Positions 6,690 through 13,922 of a stretch of 16,720 nt of DNA are shown piece after piece. The stretch is from CANDYO01 sp049653745. GTDB taxonomy: Bacteria > Pseudomonadota > Alphaproteobacteria > Rickettsiales > CANDYO01. Location of the stretch: the NCBI GenBank assembly GCA_049653745.1, contig JBASGW010000058.1, positions 1 to 16,720 on the forward strand, read 5' to 3'. Position 1 is the stretch's first letter. Each line of letters opens with the position of its first letter. A program made the position numbers and the translations under genes. The notes under the pieces were generated by a model that worked only from the letters and a program-made list of their open reading frames with translations, was not told where the DNA came from and did no database searches.

Positions 6690-8714
6690 GTGATAGATAG
6701 AGAAACTTTAGAAAGCATTCTTAAATTTGAAGAAGTTATTAATAATTCAGAGTTGAAACAAGATTTAGAAAAGCTTTTGCATGATAATCTAAGTTTTAGC
6801 AGTATTTATTACAATCCTAGTATTGTGTCATTAGATGCTTATACTTGTTTATTAAGCAATAAACACTTAACGCCAAATGAACTTTTTAACCAAGCTATAC
6901 TTTTAGAATCAGGGGAAAAGCAGAATAAGATGTTAGAATTGGCTTTAGAAAATGAAGTTGATTTTTCTTCTATGGATTATCTACCTAGTAATATTTCGGT
7001 TGAAGTCCTAGAAAGCTGTTTTAAGAGCGGTTTAACATTAAAGCAGGCAGCAAAGCTTATTGTAGCTCGTTACAATGGGGATGATGAGGAGCTAGTAGTA
7101 AACCAAATAAAATTAATTAAATATTTAATAGAAAAAAATGCGAATTTTAGTGAAGTATACTATATGCCAGCAGAGTTTAATAAAGAAATATACGAACTTA
7201 TGCTAAATAATGGTTTAAAAGCCCAAGAATTGTTAAGAACAGCTCTTGGGAAGACAAATTGGGAATTAATAGATTTAGCCTTAATTCATAAAGCCAATAT
7301 TAATAAGATTGGATACTTACCTACATTATATGCTTCCAATTTATCAAATTTATTTTTATTAAATTCATTGATTAATAAAGGTTTAACAGTGGATAATGCA
7401 TTTAAATTGGTTATAGAATTTTATGGAAGTATATTTGATGCTGAGAATAATAAATATATATCAAATAATGAATTACCAGATGAATATAATAATATTAAAC
7501 ATGAAATAATTGCCTCTGTTTTTGTGGGTAAAGAAATTAATTTTGATATGATGTTTAGAAATGTTCAACTTCCTAACACTAACTATATTTATAAGTATAA
7601 AGAGTTTTTATTGAAGAATTTTGGTGCAAATATATTAATTAAATTATTAGATGATGCTCCAGGTGATAACAAAAAAATAGATGAATTGCTAGAGTTTGCT
7701 TTTAAAAACGGTGGTAAGATAGAAAGTAAAGCATTAGATGAAATGCTTGAGAATAAAATGCATGAATTTCTTTTTAGTCCTAATAAAATTATTACGCAAA
7801 AATATAAAAATTTAGATGCTGTGCGTGCTGATGAAGCTAAAATACCGTATTTAATGCATCATATTTGGCTTACCCACCCGAATAAACCTCAAGAAATTAG
7901 GCTGCAAGATTTAGAAAATGCAATAAAAACAAAAGATACCTTTGCTAAAGCAGATGTTAAGTGGACTCATATAGTTTGGACTAATGATAAAAAGCTTATT
8001 CCAGAATCAGTAAAAGCATTAGAAGCAAATGGTATAGAAGTTCGTTCTATCTACGATTATCAAGAAGATTTAAGTTTGTTTAATCTTATTGAAGGAATGA
8101 TTGCTGATTCTAAGTGGGGAATGGCTTCTGATACTCTAAGATATGTTTTAATTGAGAATTTTGGAGGGGTATATACTGATATAAATTTTATTTTTAATCG
8201 TGAGGTTACGGATGAAGCTCATAAATATAATTTCTTTACTAAAACTTATGAAAGCTATTATGTTGATAATTTTTATTTTGGTGCATCTCAGCATCATCCG
8301 GTAGTGCAAAAAATAATAGAATTAGTTGAGCGCAATATGGTGAATCCACCTAAATATCTAGCTTCAATTAATCGTGATTCTAACAAGTTTACTGATATGG
8401 GAACGGCAAATCCTACCTTTATTGTTTATTATTTAGAAGCAAATAAAAATGGAAATATAGATGTTGTTTATCCTATAACTAATGATAGAAAAAATATGTT
8501 TGAGAATATGATGGTAAAGGATGATTTATCTGATAATTCAGGTGGAGATTCAAATGACTCAGATTCAAGAGCAGAAAGCTTGATGATGCAATATAATCCA
8601 GAGCAAGTTATGTGGATTAATTTTCAACAAGATTTTTATGCTCATGAATTTTGCGGAGCAAATTATTATAATATAGGTTATGATTCTCCTGATGGACAAA
8701 CTTGGGTAAGTTAA
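6690..8714 (+). CDS. Repeat-solenoid plus TcdA/TcdB-like glycosyltransferase, candidate host-directed effector
   Basis: This is a 674-residue protein with a GTG start. Residues 1-360 form a helical, degenerate repeat region. A recurring element of the type hydrophobic-S-x-x-x-Y-x-P places prolines at 43, 99, 160 and 211, with a weaker copy at 295. Each is followed by helices ending in G-L-T or similar, and it looks like a divergent ankyrin-like solenoid. Residues 384-505 match the sugar-binding glycosyltransferase fold with a DXD-type motif (TcdA/TcdB, OCH1, GT32/GT44-like): I-P-Y-L-M-H-H-I-W-L at 385-394, A-S-D-T-L-R-Y at 479-485, and G-G-V-Y-T-D-I-N at 492-499. The usual second Asp of DXD is Asn499. 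A Ser/Asp-rich stretch lies at 611-630 and the C-terminus contains aromatic Trp/Tyr motifs. There is no signal peptide or membrane segment. Repeat-plus-glycosyltransferase proteins in intracellular bacteria are often secreted effectors, but secretion and target are inference. Confidence 0.8.
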   Translation: MIDRETLESILKFEEVINNSELKQDLEKLLHDNLSFSSIYYNPSIVSLDAYTCLLSNKHLTPNELFNQAILLESGEKQNKMLELALENEVDFSSMDYLPSNISVEVLESCFKSGLTLKQAAKLIVARYNGDDEELVVNQIKLIKYLIEKNANFSEVYYMPAEFNKEIYELMLNNGLKAQELLRTALGKTNWELIDLALIHKANINKIGYLPTLYASNLSNLFLLNSLINKGLTVDNAFKLVIEFYGSIFDAENNKYISNNELPDEYNNIKHEIIASVFVGKEINFDMMFRNVQLPNTNYIYKYKEFLLKNFGANILIKLLDDAPGDNKKIDELLEFAFKNGGKIESKALDEMLENKMHEFLFSPNKIITQKYKNLDAVRADEAKIPYLMHHIWLTHPNKPQEIRLQDLENAIKTKDTFAKADVKWTHIVWTNDKKLIPESVKALEANGIEVRSIYDYQEDLSLFNLIEGMIADSKWGMASDTLRYVLIENFGGVYTDINFIFNREVTDEAHKYNFFTKTYESYYVDNFYFGASQHHPVVQKIIELVERNMVNPPKYLASINRDSNKFTDMGTANPTFIVYYLEANKNGNIDVVYPITNDRKNMFENMMVKDDLSDNSGGDSNDSDSRAESLMMQYNPEQVMWINFQQDFYAHEFCGANYYNIGYDSPDGQTWVS

Positions 8715-8730
8715 ACTAAATAGTTTTAGC

Positions 8731-8760
8731 TAGACAAATTCAATTAGCCGATTATATTAT
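8731..8760 (+). promoter_or_regulatory. Probable promoter of the trhO-mipZ-recF operon
   Basis: TAGACA (8731-8736, 5 of 6) and TATTAT (8755-8760, 5 of 6) are separated by 18 bases. Transcription would start about 30 bases before the trhO ATG at 8797. No clear Shine-Dalgarno sequence precedes that ATG. Confidence 0.45.
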
Positions 8761-8796
8761 ATTAAATTCAGTATTATCTAAAATAAATTCAACAAT

Positions 8797-9624
8797 ATGA
8801 ATCACATAGTTATCACGGCATTTTATCATTTTATCAATTTCAATCAACTTGAAACCCTGAAAGAAAATTTATTACATTTTTGTAAAGAACAGGACCTAAA
8901 GGGTACAATTTTGATTGCTAAAGAAGGTATTAATTCAACAATTTCGGGAACAAGGGAAGCCATTGATGCGCTTTATCAATATTTAAAAAATGATCTTGGT
9001 ATTGAAAATTTGGTTTATAAAGAAAGCTTTAATGAAACCAAGCCATTTTCAAAAATGAAGGTAAATATAAAGAAAGAAATTGTGGCACTTGGAGTGGAAG
9101 ATTTAGACGTAGAAAAGCTTAAAGGTGAATATATCTCTGCAAAAGATTGGGATAATTTTATTGCAAGAGATGATGTTATAGTTATAGACACTCGTAATAA
9201 ATATGAAACTTTGCTTGGAACTTTTGATAAAGCTATAGACCCAAGAACTAGAACATTCAGACAATTTCCTCAATGGGTGAAAGATAATTTAGTTGATGTT
9301 GATCAAGATCAAAAAATTGCAATGTTTTGTACTGGTGGAATAAGATGCGAGAAATCTACAGCATTTCTTAAGAGCCAGGGCTTTAACAATGTTTATCATC
9401 TAGAAGGTGGAGTTTTAAAATATTTTGAAGATACTGATGCAAAAGCATGGCATGGTAATTGTTTTGTTTTTGATGAGAGAGTAGCTTTAGATAAGCAATT
9501 GAAATCGGCTAATGATATTACATGTGTAGAATGTGATAGCCATATGGGAACCGATGATGTTAGGAAATCATCACTTATAGATAAAATGACTTGTTTAAAA
9601 TGTATGGATGATCATGCAAAATAA
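8797..9624 (+). CDS. trhO: Oxygen-dependent tRNA uridine(34) hydroxylase (rhodanese/UPF0176 family)
   Basis: TrhO (YceA in E. coli) hydroxylates uridine 34 of certain tRNAs, the first step toward (carboxy)methoxyuridine wobble modification. The 275-residue protein has the family layout. The N-terminal acylphosphatase-like part (about 1-95) includes G-T-I-L-I-A-K-E-G-I-N-S-T-I-S-G near 36-51. The rhodanese domain (about 110-215) has V-I-D-T-R-N-K-Y-E at 129-137 and the active-site loop F-C-T-G-G-I-R-C-E-K at 177-186, with Cys178 catalytic. The tail holds C-x2-C pairs at 243/246 and 266/269, a possible metal site. Its last 17 bases overlap the mipZ reading frame, so it leads a three-gene operon. 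Confidence 0.93.
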   Translation: MNHIVITAFYHFINFNQLETLKENLLHFCKEQDLKGTILIAKEGINSTISGTREAIDALYQYLKNDLGIENLVYKESFNETKPFSKMKVNIKKEIVALGVEDLDVEKLKGEYISAKDWDNFIARDDVIVIDTRNKYETLLGTFDKAIDPRTRTFRQFPQWVKDNLVDVDQDQKIAMFCTGGIRCEKSTAFLKSQGFNNVYHLEGGVLKYFEDTDAKAWHGNCFVFDERVALDKQLKSANDITCVECDSHMGTDDVRKSSLIDKMTCLKCMDDHAK

Positions 9625-10471
9625 TAAAACTCATATTATTGTTATTGGTAATGAAAAGGGCGGAGCGGGGAAAACCACCACTTCAATGCATTTGATTGCT
9701 TCATTACTTCATCTTGGCTTTAAGGTTAGCTCTATTGATGTTGATACTCGTCAAAAATCTCTATCTAGATATTTAGAAAATAGAGTTAATTATGCTAAAA
9801 AACATAATCTTGAATTAAAATTTCCTAAGCATTTTACGTTAGAAGAAACTAATGATCGAGATACGCATCACAATCAAGTTAAAGATCAAGAAAATTTAAA
9901 TAATCTGATTGATCAAGAAATAAACTCTCTAGATGCTTGTGACTTTTTGGTTATTGATACGCCAGGAAGTAAAACTAATCTATCAATGCATGCTCATTCG
10001 CTTGCTGACACTATTATTACTCCTATTAATGATAGTTTTTTAGATTTAGATGTTATTGCCCAAATAGAAGCTGATAGTTTAAAAATTATTAAGCCAAGTT
10101 TTTATTCTCAAACAATTTGGGAGCAAAAAATGGAAAAAGCCAAAGCTTCTAAAGGTGAAATTAAGTGGTTAGTTGTTAGAAATCGTTTAAGTGCTATTGA
10201 TGCTAAAAATAAACAAAGAATGACTGAGGTGCTAGACAAGCTATCAGCCCGTTTAGGGTTCAAAGTGTCGATGGGTTTTAATGAGAGAGTTATTTATAGA
10301 GAATTATTCTTGCATGGATTAACATTGCTTGATCTTAGAGCTGGAATTACTAACATTGCTTTAAGCATGTCTCATTTGGCGGCTAAGCAAGAGTTGAATA
10401 ATTTTATTCGTCAAATTAATTTAACTAAACTTAATAATGCTTTAGAAGCTTTAGAAAAAAATAAATCATAA
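9608..10471 (+). CDS. mipZ: Division plane positioning ATPase MipZ (ParA/MinD superfamily)
   Basis: MipZ forms a gradient from the ParB-bound origin and blocks FtsZ assembly away from mid-cell; it is typical of alphaproteobacteria. The 287-residue protein opens V-I-G-N-E-K-G-G-A-G-K-T-T, with the deviant Walker A at 17-24. It continues with I-D-V-D-T-R-Q-K-S-L-S-R-Y-L-E-N-R (43-59), the Walker B-like I-D-T-P-G (116-120), T-P-I-N-D-S-F-L-D-L-D (138-148), V-V-R-N-R-L (189-194) and V-I-Y-R-E-L-F (228-234). All follow Caulobacter MipZ closely, which distinguishes it from ParA or MinD. Two in-frame starts are possible, ATG 9608 and ATG 9614. Either overlaps the end of trhO, and the second may be the true one. 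recF starts one base after its stop. Confidence 0.93.
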   Translation: MIMQNNKTHIIVIGNEKGGAGKTTTSMHLIASLLHLGFKVSSIDVDTRQKSLSRYLENRVNYAKKHNLELKFPKHFTLEETNDRDTHHNQVKDQENLNNLIDQEINSLDACDFLVIDTPGSKTNLSMHAHSLADTIITPINDSFLDLDVIAQIEADSLKIIKPSFYSQTIWEQKMEKAKASKGEIKWLVVRNRLSAIDAKNKQRMTEVLDKLSARLGFKVSMGFNERVIYRELFLHGLTLLDLRAGITNIALSMSHLAAKQELNNFIRQINLTKLNNALEALEKNKS

Positions 10472-10472
10472 C

Positions 10473-11561
10473 ATGTCCGATGTTTTTCAATCATCGTTAA
10501 AATCCATAGAACTCCAAAATTTTCGTAATCATAAAGCTATTCAATTTTTGGATTTAGGAACAGAGCCAGTAGTTATTACTGGTAAAAATGGAGTTGGTAA
10601 AACTAATATTTTAGAAGCCATCTCACTCCTCACAGCCTCAAAGGGATTAAGAGGAGCAAAAATTTCTGATCTAAATAATCAAGAAGATTTTGAGGTCATT
10701 TGGAAGATTAAAGCTCAAACCAGAAGCATCTTTGGTTTAAAAGAAATAGTTACCCAGCGTAAAGTGAATATAAATGGCAGAGCGGATAGTCGCATTGTTC
10801 AAATTGATGGTCAGTTAATAAAAAAGAAAGCTGAATTGAATGACTTGCTTAGGGTTGTTTGGCTTACCCCTCCAATGCAGCAGCTATTTATAAACGCAAG
10901 CTCTGAAAGAAGAAGTTTTTTTGATCAAATAACCACCAATTTTTTTCCATCACATGTAACTTATTTAAGCAAATATGAGCAATCAACTAGGGATAGATTA
11001 AGATTATTAAAACAACAAAATAATGATGATTATTGGCTTTCTGCCCTAGAGAGCAATATGTTTAATGCTGGAAAAGAAGTCTGTGCGGCTAGAGAGAATA
11101 CTTTAGCTTTGTTAGTTAAAGCTATTGAAGAAAATCAAAGCCCTTTTCCTAAAGCTATTATATCTTTATCAGATTCAACAATGGCTGATAATTTTTTAGA
11201 TTTAATTAAGAGAAACCGAGGTCTTGATGCTGCTTCAGGAAGAACCAATTTGGGTCCTCATTCATTTGATTTAAATGTGATTTTTAAAAATAAAAATATG
11301 CCAGCAAAATTATGCTCCACCGGCGAGCAAAAAGCTTTGTTATTGAATCTTATTTTAGCTCAAGTTTATGCTTTGATTGATAAATTTCAAACAATTCCAA
11401 TATTATTATTTGATGAAATAATTTCTCATTTAGATAGCGTTAACCGTAAATCATTACTAGATGAAATTATGTTAATAAAGGCTCAATCTTGGTTCACTGG
11501 CTTAGATCCGAAATCTTTTTCTCAAATTGATAATGCAGCAAAGTTTGTTCATTTAGAGTAA
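10473..11561 (+). CDS. recF: DNA replication/repair protein RecF
   Basis: RecF is an SMC-like ATPase that, with RecO and RecR, loads RecA at single-strand gaps. The 362-residue length is normal. Visible features are the start L-K-S-I-E-L-Q-N-F-R-N-H, Walker A G-K-N-G-V-G-K-T at 37-44, the signature region S-T-G-E-Q-K at 282-287 preceded by G-P-H-S-F-D-L (261-267), and Walker B I-L-L-F-D-E at 310-315 followed by I-S-H-L-D. It lies one base after the mipZ stop, so it is almost certainly co-transcribed and coupled. It is not beside dnaN or gyrB, where recF sits in many bacteria. The sequence looks intact. Confidence 0.93.
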   Translation: MSDVFQSSLKSIELQNFRNHKAIQFLDLGTEPVVITGKNGVGKTNILEAISLLTASKGLRGAKISDLNNQEDFEVIWKIKAQTRSIFGLKEIVTQRKVNINGRADSRIVQIDGQLIKKKAELNDLLRVVWLTPPMQQLFINASSERRSFFDQITTNFFPSHVTYLSKYEQSTRDRLRLLKQQNNDDYWLSALESNMFNAGKEVCAARENTLALLVKAIEENQSPFPKAIISLSDSTMADNFLDLIKRNRGLDAASGRTNLGPHSFDLNVIFKNKNMPAKLCSTGEQKALLLNLILAQVYALIDKFQTIPILLFDEIISHLDSVNRKSLLDEIMLIKAQSWFTGLDPKSFSQIDNAAKFVHLE

Positions 11562-11588
11562 AAGATATTTTTATACTGATATTTTTGT

Positions 11589-11594
11589 TATAAT
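11589..11594 (+). promoter_or_regulatory. Extended -10 promoter of the small acidic orphan gene
   Basis: A perfect TATAAT at 11589-11594 is preceded by TG one base upstream (TGTTATAAT from 11586), the extended -10 form that can work without a good -35; no -35 hexamer is evident at 16-18 bases. A 9-base direct repeat GATATTTTT at 11564-11572 and 11578-11586 lies just upstream. The predicted start near 11601 gives a leader of about 30 bases. Confidence 0.6.
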
Positions 11595-11620
11595 ATAAAT
11601 ATCCCATTAAAGTGATTAAA

Positions 11621-11625
11621 AGGAG
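11621..11625 (+). promoter_or_regulatory. Strong Shine-Dalgarno site
   Basis: AGGAG, inside AAAAGGAG, lies 6 bases before the ATG at 11632. It is the clearest ribosome binding site in the window and fixes the start of the 121-residue gene. Confidence 0.75.
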
Positions 11626-11631
11626 TATATT

Positions 11632-11997
11632 ATGATAGAAGCATCACAAAATAATGATGATGAAAATGTTAGATCATCTGCAAATTATCCGGTTCTTAGC
11701 CTAATGATTCCGGTAAATTCTTACAATTCTTTATATTTATCCCCATCTACCCAATCTTCAGGAAGCAATTGTTCCTTTGAAAATAGATTGGATGATGCAT
11801 GGTGGAATAATGTGGTTGAATATGAAACTGTTTTAAAAGAAGATGAGGGGGAAGAAGAATTTTCAGTGTCGCCTTATCTGGATTCACCTCGAGCTGTTGC
11901 TCCACCAAATACTCCTGTTCTTTTTGATGAGATGTTAGATAGGTCTGGGCATAACATAGGTCTTTCAGGTATAGAAATTATTTTTTCTTATTGTTAA
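11632..11997 (+). CDS. Small acidic orphan protein, 121 residues, function unknown
   Basis: I recognise no family. The protein is acidic, with an E-D-E-G-E-E-E-E run near 70-78, and is rich in Ser, Asn and Pro, without a signal peptide or membrane segment. The N-terminal half looks disordered (N-N-D-D-E-N, then S-S-G-S-N-C-S). A short D-D-A-W-W-N-N-V-V-E-Y-E-T segment near 54-66 is the most structured-looking part. It ends F-S-Y-C. Coding status is well supported by context: its own extended -10 promoter, a strong Shine-Dalgarno site at the right distance, and a long terminator hairpin right after the stop, making it an independent one-gene unit between recF and an ABC exporter. A small secreted or regulatory protein is possible, but nothing proves it. 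Confidence 0.7.
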   Translation: MIEASQNNDDENVRSSANYPVLSLMIPVNSYNSLYLSPSTQSSGSNCSFENRLDDAWWNNVVEYETVLKEDEGEEEFSVSPYLDSPRAVAPPNTPVLFDEMLDRSGHNIGLSGIEIIFSYC

Positions 11998-12007
11998 AGA
12001 GAATTAA

Positions 12008-12046
12008 TTCTTAGCATATTAGAAATCTATTTTAATATGCTAAGAA
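12008..12046 (+). terminator. Rho-independent terminator-like hairpin after the 121-residue gene
   Basis: A perfect 14-bp stem (TTCTTAGCATATTA at 12008-12021 with 12033-12046) has an 11-base loop that can add three more pairs. It is followed by CTTTT. It starts 11 bases after the stop of the small gene and ends 42 bases before the ABC transporter start. The T-run is short, but the stem is by far the longest in the window. Confidence 0.7.
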
Positions 12047-12088
12047 CTTTTGTATGCTTGATTTATAGCTAATTTAGATGAAGAAATA

Positions 12089-13828
12089 ATGAATATCCTT
12101 CAATTTTATTCAAAGCATAAAATATTTATAATTATTATATTATTATGCGCGATAATGGCAGGTTTTAATGGTTCCATTAATGCTTATCTTACCAAAGTTA
12201 TTATTGATAGATTAGGTGCAACAGAAAATAGCGACTTATTGGTGGGCGCTTTATTATGGCCATGTATTTTTATTGTCATAAGTTTTGAGTTCCATAATTT
12301 ATGTTGGAGAGCTCTTAATTATATTAATTTAAAAATTACTCCAATAATAAAAACTGATATTACTAATCACTGTTTTAGATATATTCACAAGCAATCTTAC
12401 CATTATTTTCAAAGCCATCTTAGCGGATCAATAGCAAATAATATTAAAATATTAGCTGATAATATTGAGAGGGTGAATTTTCCATTAGCTCCTGGAATTA
12501 TAAGGGGAGGAGTTCAATTATTTGTTGCCGTATATTCAATGTTTTACGTTCATCCCATTTTTTCAATTGCGTTGTTTGTTTGGGCAGTAACTTTTTTAAC
12601 AGTGAGTTCAATATATTCTAAAAGAATTAGGATATATTCGGATAATTACGCTAAGACCCAGTCTTTAGTTGCTGGAAAGTTAGTTGATAGTTTTGCTAAT
12701 ATTGGGGTGGTTAAAATTTTCTCGCGGATAGATTATGAATTATCTTATTTAGGGAGAGTAATGCTATTAATGAACAAGGCTTTCCAAAATAAAGAATGGT
12801 TTTTTATAAAGTTTTATTTGGTTCAAGGCTTGTCTATAACTTGTTTAATGGGCTTTATGATTACAATGCTTATAAAGCTGAAGATCCAAGGGGTGGTAAC
12901 TATAGGTGACTTTGCCTTTGTTTTAGGTTCTTCTCTTTATGTTACAGATCATATATGGTGGGTTACAGAGCAGTTAAATGAGCTAAATGATGTGATTGGT
13001 AGATGCAGGCAAAGCATTAATGCCATCTTCATTCCTCTTGAAATTGAAGATAAAGTGGATGCTAAATCTTTGCAAGTTCCTCAAGGTGAAATTATTTTTG
13101 ATAAAGTACAGTTTAATTACAAGGGGGATATTCCCTTATTCCAAGATAAGTCTGTAACTATTAAAGCCAAAGAGAAAGTTGGTTTGGTGGGATATTCTGG
13201 AAGTGGTAAATCCACTTTTATTAATCTTATTTTGCGTCTTTATGAAGTTAATTCAGGAAAAATTCTTATTGATGGACAAAATATACAAGAGGTTACTCAA
13301 GATTCTCTAAGAAGTGCAATTGGGGTGATTGCTCAAGATCCAACTTTATTTCATCGCTCTTTAATGGATAATATTCGTTATGGAAAAATAGAAGCTAATG
13401 ATGCAGAAGTGATGGCGGCTGCTAAAAAAGCGCATGTTGATCACGTGATTGCTAAATTACCAGCTGGTTACCATACCATAGTTGGTGAACAAGGAATTAA
13501 GCTTTCTGGGGGAGAGCGCCAGCGCATTGCAATTGCAAGGGTTTTTCTAAAAAATGCTCCAATTATTGTGTTAGATGAGGCAACTTCTCAGTTAGACGCA
13601 ACCACTGAAGGATTAATTCAAGATAGCTTGCAAGAAGTGATGCAGGGCAAAACCACTTTGGTGATTGCCCACCGATTATCCACCCTTTTGCATATGGATA
13701 GGATCTTAGTTTTTAGCCAAGGAAAAATAGTGGAAGAGGGAACTCATGCCCATTTGATAGAACAAAAAGGTCTATACCAAGAATTATGGTCAAAGCAAGT
13801 GAATGGATTCTTGCCTAAAGATAAATAA
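12089..13828 (+). CDS. ABC exporter half-transporter (fused permease and ATPase)
   Basis: This 579-residue type I ABC exporter subunit has a transmembrane domain at about 10-300 with six hydrophobic stretches (for example 12-26, 53-66, 142-172, 243-264). The nucleotide-binding domain at about 333-570 is complete: Walker A G-Y-S-G-S-G-K-S-T at 368-376, Q-loop Gln416, signature L-S-G-G-E-R-Q at 472-478, Walker B I-I-V-L-D-E-A-T-S at 492-500, D-loop, and switch His528. All catalytic residues are present, so it should be an active homodimeric exporter. It resembles MsbA/MdlB-type multidrug or lipid exporters, but the substrate cannot be assigned. It lies downstream of the small orphan gene's terminator, so it has its own promoter, which I cannot place, or depends on read-through. 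Confidence 0.88.
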   Translation: MNILQFYSKHKIFIIIILLCAIMAGFNGSINAYLTKVIIDRLGATENSDLLVGALLWPCIFIVISFEFHNLCWRALNYINLKITPIIKTDITNHCFRYIHKQSYHYFQSHLSGSIANNIKILADNIERVNFPLAPGIIRGGVQLFVAVYSMFYVHPIFSIALFVWAVTFLTVSSIYSKRIRIYSDNYAKTQSLVAGKLVDSFANIGVVKIFSRIDYELSYLGRVMLLMNKAFQNKEWFFIKFYLVQGLSITCLMGFMITMLIKLKIQGVVTIGDFAFVLGSSLYVTDHIWWVTEQLNELNDVIGRCRQSINAIFIPLEIEDKVDAKSLQVPQGEIIFDKVQFNYKGDIPLFQDKSVTIKAKEKVGLVGYSGSGKSTFINLILRLYEVNSGKILIDGQNIQEVTQDSLRSAIGVIAQDPTLFHRSLMDNIRYGKIEANDAEVMAAAKKAHVDHVIAKLPAGYHTIVGEQGIKLSGGERQRIAIARVFLKNAPIIVLDEATSQLDATTEGLIQDSLQEVMQGKTTLVIAHRLSTLLHMDRILVFSQGKIVEEGTHAHLIEQKGLYQELWSKQVNGFLPKDK

Positions 13829-13872
13829 AGATATATTCTTTTTCAAAATTTTGATGATAGATGATGTATTAT

Positions 13873-13911
13873 CCTAACTGATCCCCATAAGAAGTGGAGA
13901 AATCAGTTAGG
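13873..13911. terminator. Hairpin between convergent genes, possible bidirectional terminator
   Basis: A perfect 10-bp stem CCTAACTGAT (13873-13882) pairs with 13902-13911. The 19-base loop can form a short inner CCA/TGG stem. It lies between the converging ends of the ABC transporter and the 505-residue gene. Neither side has a good T-run, so termination could be weak or factor-dependent. Confidence 0.5.
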
Positions 13912-13922
13912 TATGTGGTTAA

